A stretch of 64,000 nt of DNA. Origin: Cryptomeria japonica. Its lineage: Eukaryota; Streptophyta; Pinopsida; Cupressales; Cupressaceae. The notes under the pieces were generated by a model. The model was not told where the DNA came from. It ran no database searches and saw nothing but the letters and a program-made list of their open reading frames with translations. The position numbers and the translations under genes were made by a program. Positions 13,946 to 25,169 of the stretch are shown here, in pieces (position 1 is the stretch's first letter; each line of letters begins with the position of its first letter). The stretch spans positions 722,017,649-722,081,648 of the forward strand of contig NC_081413.1 in the NCBI RefSeq assembly GCF_030272615.1, in the 5' to 3' direction.

Positions 13946-14357
13946 AGTGAGCAAAATCCAGAAAAATAATTAAGTGGCTTCCAATGAAACATTTTGGGGA
14001 AGGCATTATTTGGTAATTAAAAAATAATGTGAAGATTGTTACAACACAATAATGGTATCACTTGTAAATTACTCCATAAGAAACTAAGCAATCCAAAATA
14101 AAAACATGGATAAGGAAATAATTTTTTTTAAGCATAAATTTTAGAGGATTTTTGCCAATTATACAAAATAAAGGGTTAAGCATTAATTATTACTAGTGTG
14201 GCATGTTGATGGAGTAGAAAATCATTTGGGAAACATAATTGGCATGGCACCAAGCATAAATGGTGAGCACAAAATGAAGTATGGATAGTTGCACTCAATG
14301 TATGATTATAAAGGCAAGAAAAGAATTACATTGAAGAGTTCAAGCAATGAGTATAGG
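13946..14357. other. No recognisable gene
   Basis: AT-rich spacer between the satellite and the next LTR-like segment. Nothing supported. Confidence 0.5.
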
Positions 14358-15239
14358 TGTCATAACCTAAATTCCTACTCCCTGTTATAATATAATTTTG
14401 ATTATTTTAAAGCAAACGAAATTGCCATTGTTAATTTATGTTGGATATAATTTTATTATCAATATATTTATGAATTAATATAATTTCCTTGTATTCAAAA
14501 TTTAAAAGTTTGAGAATCTTTTTATAGAGACAGCAATTACAACTTGATATAACACTCTAGTTCAATGCAAATAAGAGAGGACGATGTCTTCAGCTGCATG
14601 GTGAAAGTTACAATAGGGTTCAATCATGACTCTTGCCTCCCACATGCACTTCATGCATTCCCCCTGTTTTGATTATTTATTTTTTCAATTATTAACATTT
14701 AAAAATGACCCTTAGTTGTCTTTGAGGGTATCATCAACACTTGCAATGAAAAAAATGGTCCCATACTCTTGTAGATACATGCATGCTATGATACTATTTT
14801 TTATGTGAATGTTATTATATCATGTAACTAGTCCTTAGTTGGAACCTATTCACATGTTAAATTACTTAGGACCTAGCTTGCATTTAAGTTAGTTGTCATA
14901 AATTTTTAATGTAACTTTTGTCATTTAATAAATTCAAAAGATCATGTTAGTTATCCTAGGTGGCATTCTAGAAGATATGAGGTCATGTTTCATTGTTTAA
15001 TATTTGTTTTAGGCATTTATCATTATTCATTGGGCATTTAATGTTTGTATCAAGGGTAGTTTTCCCTACATCACACCATGCCTATATATATAGTAACATA
15101 TCACATTTTCATTTGCATTTAATCAAATTTCATTTCTCTTGTTCATGCAAGCTTATGTTGCAACATTCTCCAATGGTTGGCATCTTTCTAAGTTGATCTT
15201 TGAATTTTGCAACTTCATGGTGGATTCTTTATCATTTCA
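14358..15239 (+). mobile_element. Possible LTR, plus orientation
   Basis: The segment starts TGTCATAACC and ends ATTTCA, and is followed two bases later by TTGGCATCAGAG, which resembles a tRNA-derived primer-binding site. CTATATATATAG near 15082 would serve as a TATA box about 150 bp before the end. No partner LTR was seen, so this is an inference from termini and context only. Confidence 0.42.
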
Positions 15240-15553
15240 ACTTGGCATCAGAGATTTGACCAAGCAAAATCCTTCTATATCAAAGAATTGAGCTTTTTGA
15301 ATAGAGATTTTATTGTAGGTTTTCAAGGCTTTCGAGTAGGGTTAGTTTGAAAGAGGAAAAGGAATATTCTTCCCCCCCAAGCATAGAGGCAGGAATAAAT
15401 AGACTATTATGTTGCTCACTAAGTATGATTGCACCTAAAATTGTACCACCATGAATGACAAGGAGCCCTCAATGGGTAGGCTAACTATGTCACATAGTGA
15501 GGAGCAACATAATAGGAACTGGAATGTTATTTTAAATTATCATGATGAATATG
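15240..15553 (+). other. Leader-like segment after the possible LTR
   Basis: It begins with the candidate primer site and includes a short plus-strand frame (ATG at 15451, stop near 15565). It also carries an imperfect inverted repeat: CTATTATGTTGCTC near 15402 and GAGCAACATAATAG near 15501. The segment abuts the oppositely oriented gag-like ORF that ends at 15554. Confidence 0.35.
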
Positions 15554-16741
15554 TCATTCATTGCTAGATGTTATTTTTAACATGCCTGAATCAATGTAAT
15601 AATGTATTTGTGTTTTCAAAGCTTGACACTCATTAATAGAATGACTATGGGTTTGATGGTATTTACAAAAAGAAGAATTTTGAGAATGTTGTTTATGTTT
15701 TCTTCTTCGTTTAGGACAAAGAGGAGATATTAAGTTGGAATTTAGAAGATTGGTAAACACATTTTCTTGTTGTAACTCAAAATTAGAATGAGAAGGTGTG
15801 AATTTACAAGACAATGGAGAAGAAGATGTTGACAAAGGAAAGTGTGATTTCTCATGACTTTGTCGCTCACATTCAAGCACTTGTCCATTGCATCCATGTG
15901 TATGTTCAAAAGAGGGTTCACTCTTAGGGGGAAAAGAGGCTCAATCAATTTCAAGATTTGTGTTAACAGAAAAAATTAGAATATGAAATTCATGCACCTT
16001 AGACTTTCAAGAAAAGGTAGGAGTGAAATCTAAGGACCCCCAATCATCCTCTAAGAGTTATTTAGGAACTTCTTTGGTAGGAGATGGTGTATTTGAGTGA
16101 ATTGAATAGAGGATTGTAGGAACTAAGAAAACATATGACGGTCCACTTATGTTATCATCAACTACCTCATTAGTATATGTGTAAGGCACAACATGATAAT
16201 CAGGAAGAATTTTTGGTTTCCTAGGAACATGAATGGAATTGATTTGATTTTTGTTAGGCTCTTGATTTTTGGGAGAGAGAGAATTATGATGAGAAATAAT
16301 ATCATCCTCTTGTTCTAAGGTATATTTATGTTCAAGACATTCATTAGGAAAAGGACTATCATATGTAATTAATGCTTCATCTTTAGAGAGAAGATCATGA
16401 AAAGAAGGTATGGTATCATTAGGATAAGTACTCATAATATCATCCTCTTATACCAAATAATCCTTATGAGGGAGGTACTTTTTAGGAGAAGAAGGAACAC
16501 AATTCTCCAAAGATTCATCTTTAGGAGGGATATCTTTGAAAGAAGTGTTCATATTCCCTTTTAGCACCAATGTGCCCTCATTAATGAGATCAATTTTGGG
16601 AGAGGGTAAATCATAGGTACGAATGAAAGGGAGAACTAAATTATCATCATATGAATGAAAGGGAACATCATAAACATCTTTAATGTAACTTGAAATTGAA
16701 TTAGCAAACAAGATAAGAACTCCATACACTCTTACGATCAA
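15554..16741 (-). pseudogene. Gypsy-type gag-like ORF, minus strand
   Basis: Three consecutive minus-strand frames (16741-16448, 16435-16058, 15880-15554) with few intervening stops look like one interrupted polyprotein. The last frame ends with a CKYHQTHSHSINECQALK segment followed by a Leu/Ile-rich helix and GML. This matches the C-x2-H...GH...C zinc-binding pattern with trailing helix found at the C-terminus of plant gypsy gag proteins; the same pattern occurs in the Tat element at about 45500-45540. The N-terminal part is rich in Pro, Ser and acidic residues and was not recognised. The ORF lies downstream, in the minus direction, of an LTR and primer site at 17945-19159, so it belongs to that element. 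Protease and pol are absent; the element is truncated near 15554. Confidence 0.6.
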
Positions 16742-17944
16742 ACAAGAAACTCATATGTCGTTTTACCATAATAATGTTCATCCCATACATGCATAAAAAA
16801 CTGAATAAGGAGGGAAAATGGAATTTGAATTGCAAATTTGAAATTTTAATTGTAAATTTGAAATTGTGAAATTTGAATTTGAAATTTGAAACTTGCAAAA
16901 TAATTGAATAATTCAAAATTCTAGGAAAAATGACTATTCAATTAAATGAAAAAATTGATTGAAAGAATAATAATGCAACCTCCTAGGAAATTGAAATTAG
17001 GATCATGTAAAAAAAAAAAACCTCTTAATTTAAAATTTAAAATTATCCAAAAGAGATTGAAAATTAAAATTAGGGCCTATTGAAAAACCTCTTAATTTTA
17101 AAAATTGAAAGTTGTTGAAATTTTGAAATTTAAAATCGGGGCTATTCTTAATTAACCACTTAATTTTAAACTATATATTGAAAATTGAAATGTTGAAAGT
17201 GACGATTGTTTTTTTTAGAGGGATCAAAATTCGACAAAATCAACCAATCTTCTAGATTTAAGCAATCAAATACAATCATAACAGTCTCCCGAAATTTCGG
17301 GAAAAAAGTCAAGGACTGGGTTGAAGTTGCACTCAATCCTCCCAACTTTTTTAGAAATTTTCAGGGATGAAAGCTATGATGATTTGAGAGCTAACCCCCC
17401 AAAAATGATTGATTTTATGATCTCTAGATATGTGAAATTAAAGTTTGAATGTCAAAATAGGACCCTATTAGGGTTTTGAAAAAATATAAGAAATTGAATT
17501 GCAAATTTGCAAAAGGTCAAACCTACTGAATAGGGCCACCTTGAATAATAGTTAGAAAATTGAAATTGGTTGAAATTGATTGAAATTTGCACAATATCCA
17601 ATTAAATTTGAAAATTAGGGTTTTAAGACCTAACCACTGAATTTTGAATTTGAAATTTTGAAATTTGGGAAAAGGAGGGAAATTGAAAATTTGAATTTTA
17701 GGCAAGAAGACAAGTCTGAAAACAGTCACAAATCTGAAAATTAAATGTAAATCCAACTTTTGCTCAAGTTCAAGTTAAAGTTTGAAAATTAGGGTTTTTA
17801 CAATTAACCATTTAATTTTGTAAACTTGATTTGCAAATTGAACAAGACAATGAAAGAATTGAATTTGATAAGCAATGTAATTTTCAGATTCAAGATAATA
17901 AAGAACATTTTTTGTAAAATACAAGTTCAATGTAAAACATGTAA
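16742..17944 (-). other. AT-rich leader of the minus-strand gypsy element
   Basis: Low-complexity sequence dominated by AAATTTGAAATT-type short repeats, lying between primer site and gag-like ORF. Frames here (for example 17523-17756 minus) are compositional. Confidence 0.6.
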
Positions 17945-17963
17945 GACGTCAGGTTCACCAAAA
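17945..17963 (-). other. Primer-binding site of minus-strand gypsy element
   Basis: On the minus strand the sequence reads TTTTGGTGAACCTGACGTC directly after the LTR end. The Tat element at 49767-49784 has nearly the same site (TTTGGTGAACCCGACGTG), which supports both calls. The tRNA was not identified. Confidence 0.65.
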
Positions 17964-19159
17964 TGTAAAGTGGAAAATTGACCCCTAGTGATTCCCCACC
18001 TAGGAGAGAGAAAGGAAATCACTAGGATGATTTTCACTTGGGAGATACTTTACAATCTAAAGAGGGGTTGAATTCACTAGATCCAAACCCTAGAGTGAAT
18101 AAGGATCTCAAGACTAAGTGAATTGCAAGGGTACAATGCAATTAACCCTCTTTTGTAAGTAGAAGGGTTGACTTGTTGACTATGCAAAAAATGAAGACAA
18201 AATGGGTGAAATAAGGAGCTACCAATTCAAGATCATGATGTAACTTCGGATTTGAGGTATTTAGACTGATATGGACCTACCCTGCAAATTTGGAGAAAAT
18301 TCATCAGGACTAAGTTGAAATTGCACCCGGTCCCCTGAAAAATCTGCGAGTCAAAAAGGGTTTTTTTGTCTCTGAAAATGAAGACTAAACCTACAATTAT
18401 AGCCATGCACCTGCAACCTACACACAGAAAAGAGGGGAAGAAGGGTTGTGGATAGGGGTTTGCCTTAGTCAAACCTCAGTTGAGGAATCAATCTTGAAAG
18501 AAAGTAATTGCAAATGCTTAAATATAAATAATAGAAATGTATACCTTGTAGATTTGCAATTTGTTGATGATGGTTGCTTTGCTTCTTGAATGCAATCACA
18601 AGTGTTGCATGAAATGGCATGTGACATGACAAAACCTTAACACACACACCCACATACTTGCAAATGAATGTTGTAATGTTGCTCCAATGGATGAATGAAG
18701 AAGACACATGAAGAAGAAGAAGACTTGATGAAAGCTTGAAGACTTGAATGCTTCATGACAATAATGGAGACCTTCCACTTGTTTTCCCAGTTTTAACTTA
18801 TCTTTTCTTATCGTTGTATATCTTCGCCTATGCAAATGAGAGGATTATATCCCCTTTTATACTTGCCTACGAGAATTATTTTTCATCTCGCCGAAGGCTG
18901 ACATAGGGGAAATTAGATCCCGAAGAGTGAATTAGGTCCAAGGATCAGATGGACCCATTTTAGAGCCACCCAAAGAGGGAGGACACTACCCTATTTTTGG
19001 GCTTGGACAGGGTCACAAGGTGATGTAGGTGCCGAAATAGGAGAATTTTTGGAGTGACAATGCAGAGAGGGGTCCCAATTGAGTAGGGAAATGCAGTCGC
19101 TAGGGTGAGGACCTAAAATGCGGTCAAAATTGCAAGGGTCACAATTTTATGACGCTACA
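17964..19159 (-). mobile_element. 5' LTR of minus-strand gypsy element
   Basis: Read on the minus strand it starts TGTAGCGTC and ends CTTTACA (TG...CA), 1,196 bp, next to a primer-binding site. Its outer end abuts the unidentified coding remnant at 19160. It contains a good TATA box at 18854-18861. The other LTR is not in the window. Confidence 0.72.
18854..18861 (-). promoter_or_regulatory. TATA box of the gypsy LTR
   Basis: Minus-strand TATAAAAG, about 300 bp inside the LTR from its 5' end, where the retroelement promoter is expected. Confidence 0.6.
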
Positions 19160-19868
19160 GGTGCAAAATGGTTACATTGATTGTTGTTGATCCATCTTTG
19201 AAGCCATGATTGGTAGTCAAGCCTTATCCATTTGTGGCTATGTGAGTGACAAGGAAGGAGCCTTTTCGAGGGTTCCAGTAGATGTAGTTTACACTGAGGA
19301 TGTTATTGCTTATATTCGCATGCCTTTGATAGAGGTAAGCCATGTAAAATTTAATAATTTGTGGAAGCAGTTAATAGAGGATGATTTTATGAAATACAAA
19401 CCCCTATACAAGCACATTCTAGAGCTAGGTTTGAACATTTGGAAATATTTCCCTGACTTTAGCTACAAACATGCATGGATTCATATTATTTTACGAATTC
19501 ACGATGATGTGATGTATCTTGACTAGCCTCATAGAATCGTGAAGAATGCAAATAGGGCCTTAACTGGGTTGTTCTCGACTGACACTATCTTAGTGATGAG
19601 GACAGTAAAGAAAAAAATAGTAGCATAGTTAACTGGTTCAATATTTGATAAGAGATCAATGATAGAAGAAGATATAGTTAATTTGGGTGTCAAGTATGTT
19701 ACAAAGGGAGTAGCATATTAGGTTTACTTTTGGAACTGGGAGGATTCTACTAACACTACCGCAATGTATGTTGCATATCAGATGGTGATTTAGGGTGAAA
19801 AGGTTGATTTGTGTAAGCTTTTGAGAAACCAATTGGTAGACAACCTTCAAAAGATCAAGAGTGCAAAG
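19160..19868 (+). pseudogene. Unidentified coding remnant, part A
   Basis: One plus-strand frame stays readable from about 19206 to the solo LTR, interrupted only by TAG codons at about 19524, 19626, 19719 and 19791. All four sit where Gln (CAG) would fit. The translated text is protein-like (ICGYVSDKEG, WKYFPDFSYKHAWIH, LCKLLRNQLVDNLQKIKSAK) but I do not recognise the family. With the LTR at 19869-21503 removed, the frame continues directly into part B, and after the DNA transposon into part C. It may be an accessory ORF of an old retroelement or a repeated pseudogene. Confidence 0.55.
19864..19868. repeat. Target-site duplication CAAAG (left)
   Basis: Five-base duplication flanking the solo LTR; the partner is at 21504-21508. 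Confidence 0.75.
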
Positions 19869-21503
19869 TGTAGACACATAAATCCGTCCACTTAATTAAA
19901 TGAATATTTAGTATTTATTTGATTATTTAACCATCGATCAATAATTAATTAAATTAATATTTAATTAATTCATCTTAACCCTCTTCTCTTATTAATTAAA
20001 TAAATTATTTGATTTAATTCACTTAACCAAATTCAGACCATTAATTAAATAAATAAATCATATTTATTTAATTAAATCTTTTCTCACATTTAAATAAATT
20101 ATTTATTTATTTAAATCCCCCAAAATCCCATCTCTCACATTTAAATAAATTAACATTTATTTAAATCACCTTTATCCTCCACCCAATTGCATTTTCCTAC
20201 AAGTGCAAGTTGCACAACTATTTTAAATAAATAAATAATTTATTTATAATCCTATTTATCCTCACCCACTTGAAACCTTTAATGGTTTCCCTTAAAGTCT
20301 TCAAACTTAATGGCTTCCTTCTAGAGTCTTCTTAAGCCTTTAATGGTTTCCCTCAAAGTCTTCAAGCATTTAATGCTTTATCTTCCTTTTTCTCACGTAA
20401 ATAAATTTAGATTTATTTATATCTATCCAAATGCAAATTACACCATTTAATTAAAATAAATGATTTTATTTTAATTGAAAACCCAAAATTCCTCTCACTT
20501 GCATTCTCCTACAAAATCCACTTGCATGCCTAAATCCCTTCTAGATCCTTCTAACTCCTTCTAATTAGCCTAATCCTATCCTAATCATTGTCACATTCCT
20601 AAATAAAAGGAAGTCACTTTTCAAAAACCTCCAAAGTCTTCAATAACAATTAAAGGTTTTATGTTTCAAATGGTTAACCTCTAAAGTCTTCCAAACCATT
20701 AAAGGTTCTTACATAACCATTTATGGTTAACTCACCTTTTACCTTTGGTTAAAGACTTTCCTCTAACTTAACCATCCTTTTGACTCATGGGTCTCTTCAA
20801 AGCATTTATTTCTTTGACTAAGGTAACCATTTAACCCTTGCACATTCAATTATCCCTTGGGTAAAAGGAGCATCCATTAACCTAACCCTAACCCAACCCC
20901 CTAGGGTAACCATCATGTCCCCTCAAGAATTTAATGCTCCTTATCTCTCCTCTCAAACCTCCTCATGATGACACTTGTCAACATGGGATTGGGTTGAAAG
21001 TCTCACATGGATTGAATATCTTTCAATCCCAACCCTTGTTAATATTGCTCAATCTTAACCCTTCATTTCCCCATTTTTTCTATAAATAGAACCCTTCTCC
21101 TCAAGCAAAGAGGGAACCATTAGAGTATTGTTGTTATACTGGTATTAGCATAGAGCTTTTTCATAGCATCACTATCTACACTTGCATAACATTTGCTTAT
21201 CATATTCAACCATCTTGAATCTCCATATGGTATCCATGGCTAGTGCTAAAAGCTGAGAGCTACACTCATGTGGAACTTGGAAAGGAGAGGAACAAGGGAG
21301 GAGCAACTATGAGCATCTTGATTAGCATTTGGAGGAGTATAATTTATCTATTCTATGTTTGTATGCTTTCTATTTCATGCTTAATATCTCTCTTGATATG
21401 CTTGTTTAGGATAATCTTTTGTTGCTAACATTAACGTTTGTTTCTTGTGCTCTTGTGCGTGTTGCCATCAAACAGATTTTTTAATCCTTTTTGCAGAGCA
21501 TCA
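19869..21503 (+). mobile_element. Solo LTR of Tat-related gypsy family
   Basis: The segment runs from TGTAGACAC to GAGCATCA (TG...CA), 1,635 bp, and is flanked by a perfect CAAAG duplication with no internal region, the signature of LTR-LTR recombination. Most of it matches the reverse complement of the LTRs at 35436-37176 and 49788-51636: the AT-rich 5' part with ATTTATTTAAATC repeats, the AACCTCCAAAGTCTTCAA region and the TATA box. The last 200 bp or so diverge from those LTRs, so it is a sister family. It splits a readable coding frame, so removing it restores continuity. Confidence 0.85.
21081..21088 (+). promoter_or_regulatory. TATA box of solo LTR
   Basis: TATAAATA within TCTATAAATAGAACCC; the same sequence recurs at the equivalent place in the other two LTRs of the family group. 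Confidence 0.6.
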
Positions 21504-21536
21504 CAAAGTATTCATTTAGGTATGGGTTCCTGATTG
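21504..21536 (+). pseudogene. Unidentified coding remnant, part B
   Basis: A 33-bp island of the interrupted coding sequence between two insertions. It holds the right CAAAG duplication, then codons YSFRYGFLI in the same frame as part A, then CCTGATTG, the left duplication of the DNA transposon. Confidence 0.6.
21529..21536. repeat. Target-site duplication CCTGATTG (left)
   Basis: Eight-base sequence repeated at 34316-34323 on the other side of the DNA transposon. Confidence 0.65.
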
Positions 21537-21590
21537 GGTAAGTGCACAAAGATGGTGGTAAAAAAGGGGGGTATAAGTGGACACTTTTTT
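21537..21590 (+). repeat. Left terminal inverted repeat of DNA transposon
   Basis: Contains GTGCACAAAGATGGTGGT (18 bp, identical to the inverted right end) and, after a G-rich interruption, AAGTGGACAC, also matched at the right end. Confidence 0.8.
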
Positions 21591-22390
21591 TCTGAAATCA
21601 AGTGAACTTGAACTTGGAGGCAAAATTTGAAAGTCATCCACTCAAGATATGAAGATAATCAAAAAACAAATATTGTAGTACTCTGAATCTAGTTTTCAAA
21701 CTACTAAACTTTTTCAAAATTGGATAAGATTAAGGGGGTCAAATCCTTCGCGCACGAAAAAATGACCCTGATTTTTTCTAAAAAACATAACATAGTGTCT
21801 GACGTGCGCATCAAAAAAGTCATAGTTAGATTTAGTATTTTGAAAAATCCTTTGGCAAAAAGATAGTTAAGAGTGAGCACTAGAAGATGCGTATTTTTTT
21901 GTAATTTTTTGTTGAATATTTTGTTTTTATGATTTTTCCAATCGAGCACATCCTGAAAATTAGGTACCTGTTCGTGCGCGAAGCATAAGTTGTACTAAAT
22001 AAATTGAAAATATAAATTGTAAAGAATCAAGTGCACTACAATAATATATCAATTTTTTTAAATTTGGATATGTATATCAAAAGTTATTCAAAAAATGGTG
22101 CACCTATGTCTGTGAGAACTATGGAGACACCGGTAAAAGAAATTCAATAATAATGTTATTGTTGTTCAAATTGAAAAACCATTATATGGTTAGAAAGCTC
22201 AGAAGATGGGTGAAATTATGGTGGCAATTTAAGAAATACCCACTTGATGAAGTGTAAACGTGATGATGACAAAGTCGATAAACCAAGTTGATAAAATAAA
22301 ACATGTAAAAAACGAGAGAAATGGAATGAAATCAAACTTCCAATCCGTAGCTTTGTCATCTAGGCCTATTTCCAAGCCTAAACATTCAAA
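21591..22390. other. Left arm of DNA transposon, non-coding
   Basis: No gene is supported. A 12-bp inverted pair is present: TTCGCGCACGAA at 21747-21758 and TTCGTGCGCGAA at 21971-21982, about 210 bp apart. Confidence 0.6.
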
Positions 22391-22495
22391 AGCGCGTACG
22401 GGGGTACTTATAGTGTAAGTAGTGCGTACGCACTACTTTCCCTATAAACAACACGTATGTGCTATCTTTACTATAAATAGCATGTACGCACTATT
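22391..22495. promoter_or_regulatory. Left subterminal palindrome cluster
   Basis: Four copies of a GCGTACGC-centred motif: AGCGCGTACGGG at 22391, the perfect palindrome AGTGCGTACGCACT at 22421-22434, ACACGTATGTGCT at 22451 and GCATGTACGCACT near 22480. Similar motifs occur near the right end, so these are candidate transposase binding sites. That role is inferred. Confidence 0.6.
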
Positions 22496-22685
22496 GTATA
22501 ATATGATATTCTATATATAATATGTGTATATACGTATAATATATGTAATATATAATATGTGTATAATATGATATTGTATATATAATATGTTTATATACAT
22601 ATAATATATGTATATATATAATATATTAAACAAATATATACACATGTAAGTGTATTGTCTCCCCCTCTCAAACGCATACAAGGTG

Positions 22686-22731
<46 letters not shown>

Positions 22732-22840
22732 CTCTTCTCCCTTCCTCCATACCCCATCCCTCTTTCTCTTCTTCTCTCCCTCCCTCCCTCCATACCCCAC
22801 TACAACTGTGTCTACACTTCTATAGAAGTAAGTGAATTTA
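22496..22840. repeat. AT microsatellite, (CT)22 tract and first copy of 5' leader motif
   Basis: TATA/ATATGT simple repeats at 22496-22645, an uninterrupted CT run at 22687-22729, then CT-rich sequence with TCCATACCCC. At 22804-22835 the sequence AACTGTGTCTACACTTCTAT followed shortly by AAGTAAGTGA matches the presumed transposase 5' leader at 24910-24955, so that leader segment is duplicated. Confidence 0.75.
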
Positions 22841-23572
22841 TTTCTTGCAACTTCCTCTTTGATTTTTATCATGTATCCTCTCCTAAAAAAATTGACTAAT
22901 GGATTTGTGTGTATATTGAATAGGAGGAATAGGGTTTGAAATTGAACCACGAGTGTATTACCGTGACAAACAAGGAAACCTGTAGCAATATTCTTCTTGA
23001 ATGTGTTTTTAATGAGCAGAGCAGATGTGGAAAATAGTGTCAACAAAGCAACATGATGAGTCAGAGTACATGCAATATGTTTTTCAGAAGAAAACAACAG
23101 GTAGGAAGAGAAAGAGGGAGAGTAACACATATGATGTCCTGTAGAATGATAGTGGTGGGTATGCGAGAGTTCCCATGTTGTTACACAACGCCTGCCACCT
23201 AAAGAAATTGAAGTTTGTTGTATGCATGGCAGTGGTAGTATATGATGATCATCACTTATCAAACAACTTTGAACGGTACATACCCATGAAAGAAATCAAG
23301 TGTGTAATTCCTATAGTCACAATCAAGATCAGTCTTATAACCTTGCAAATTTAATAGCATCATATGTTTTAGAGCTTAGGCAGTACTCTTAGGGTTAGGT
23401 CAAGCTCTTACACTTGCTTTTTAGTGAAGCCTCATTGTTTTTTCGCTTGGAGTCTTGTTGTATGATGTTCTATTCATAACTTTAAATTTAATATATCATT
23501 TTATTAGCCCACCATATGACCCCTTAGGTGTCATTAGAGGTCGTATTGTTTCCTAAACCCCTTAAGACCCCT
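22841..23572. other. No recognisable gene
   Basis: Sequence between two CT-rich blocks. A 223-codon minus-strand frame (22591-23262) overlaps microsatellite DNA and shows no family features; it is not supported as a gene. Confidence 0.5.
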
Positions 23573-23594
23573 CCTCTTTCCCTCCCCCTACTCT

Positions 23595-23655
<61 letters not shown>

Positions 23656-23806
23656 CTCTCTCCCTCTCTCCTTCTCCCTTCCTCCATACCCCTTCTTCTC
23701 TCTCTCTCTCTCCCTCCCTCCCTCTACCTCTCCCTCTCTCTCTCTCCCTCTCCCTCCTTCCCTCTCTCTCTCTCCCTTCCTCCATACCCCTTCTTCTCTC
23801 CCACCC

Positions 23807-23874
<68 letters not shown>

Positions 23875-23966
23875 TCTCTCTCTCTCTCTCCCCCTCTCCC
23901 TCCTTCCCTCTCTCCCTCTCCCTTCCTCCATACCCCTTCTTTTCTCCCACCCTCTCACCCTCTCTC

Positions 23967-24007
<41 letters not shown>

Positions 24008-24369
24008 CTCCCCCCTCTTCTCTCCCTCTCTCCCTCCCTCTACCTCTCCCTCCCCCCTCCCTCTCCTCTCCCTCCCTCTCCCTCCCTCTTCTCTCTCCCT
24101 CCCTCCCTCTACCTCTCTCCCTCTCTCTCCCTCTCCCTCCTTCCCTCTCTCCCTCTCCCTTCCTCCATACCCCTTCTTCTCTCCCACCCCCCCTCTTCTC
24201 TCTCTTTCTCTCCCTCCCTCTACCTCTCTCCCTCTCTCTACCTTCCCTCCCCCCTCTTCTCTCCCTCTCTCCCTCCCTCTACCTCTCCCTTCCCCCCTCT
24301 TCTCTCCCTCTCTCCCTCTCTCTCCCTCTCCTCTCCCTCCCTCCCTCTCCCTCCCCCTCTCTCTTCTCT

Positions 24370-24420
<51 letters not shown>

Positions 24421-24499
24421 CTCTCTTCTCTCTCTCTCTCTCTCTCTCCCTTCCCCCCTCTTCTCTCCCTCTCTCCCTCTCTCTCCCTCTCCCTCTCTC

Positions 24500-24533
<34 letters not shown>

Positions 24534-24540
24534 CCTTTTC
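23573..24540. repeat. About 1-kb polypyrimidine tract with higher-order repeats
   Basis: Nearly pure C/T on the plus strand. It alternates uninterrupted (CT)n blocks with recurring CCCTTCCTCCATACCCCTTC segments (near 23675, 23770, 23920 and 24155). Long frames on either strand (Leu/Ser/Pro or Arg/Glu/Gly strings) are compositional. It lies just upstream of the transposase leader. Confidence 0.93.
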
Positions 24541-24563
24541 ATTCACATCTTTTCTACTACCAA

Positions 24564-24810
24564 TAGCGCGTATGGGGTACTGAAACTATTAGTTCACTGC
24601 CCTGCTATAACTTTTTTAAGGCAAAGGAGCGCGTACGTGGTACTTATTACTCAAAAGAACATACAGGCTACTATTCCCATTATTTGTTACCCTGCGATAA
24701 CAATTTTTAGGCTTAGTAGCGCGTATGCGCTACTTATCAGTCCAGAATGGGAAAAAAGAATACTGTTGGGCTTGTCAACATTTTATGGTCTAACAATGTG
24801 TACGCAGTTA
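24564..24810. promoter_or_regulatory. Internal cluster of GCGTACGC-type motifs
   Basis: AGCGCGTATGGGG at 24564, AGCGCGTACGTGGT at 24628-24641, AGCGCGTATGCGCT at 24718-24731 and TGTACGCAGT at about 24799. They follow the polypyrimidine tract, echo the terminal clusters and sit upstream of the transposase leader. Confidence 0.5.
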
Positions 24811-24948
24811 TTAATGTAGTGTGTATGAGGTTTATAGACATAGTTTTAGTTGCCCAAGAGCCTCAACGACCTCAAAAGAATTTTTTGAGGTCGTTGAAGG
24901 CCCCACTGGAACTGTGTCTGCACTTCTATCACCGTTGTATACATAAAA

Positions 24949-25152
24949 GTAAGTGATTTTTTTGTTTTTGCATGATTTCAAATGATTGAATTGTTGTTTT
25001 TATTAGTTTTTTATTTTTGCATGGTTTCAAATGATTTAATTGTGATTGTTTAATAGTTTGATTCCAAAAAATAGTGATAAGATGCATATTTATGGTTATT
25101 TGTTTATTTATGAACTTTTCTTTACATATATATGTAATATGATTCTATTTAG
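24949..25152 (+). other. Probable 5'-UTR intron of the transposase gene
   Basis: AAAA|GTAAGTGA at 24949 is a strong plant donor and CTATTTAG|GTCAACC ending at 25152 is a good acceptor 17 bp before the ATG. The donor-side exon (around 24910-24948) is duplicated at 22804-22830. Confidence 0.45.
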
Positions 25153-25169
25153 GTCAACCGATATCAACC

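Noticed and set aside
22591-23262. 223-codon minus-strand ORF
   Set aside because: Part is microsatellite-encoded Arg/Glu and the rest has no domain, conserved start context or splice support.
23524-24583. Long ORFs (up to 351 codons) on both strands
   Set aside because: They lie in a C/T-only tract and encode Ser/Leu/Pro or Arg/Glu/Gly strings; compositional.
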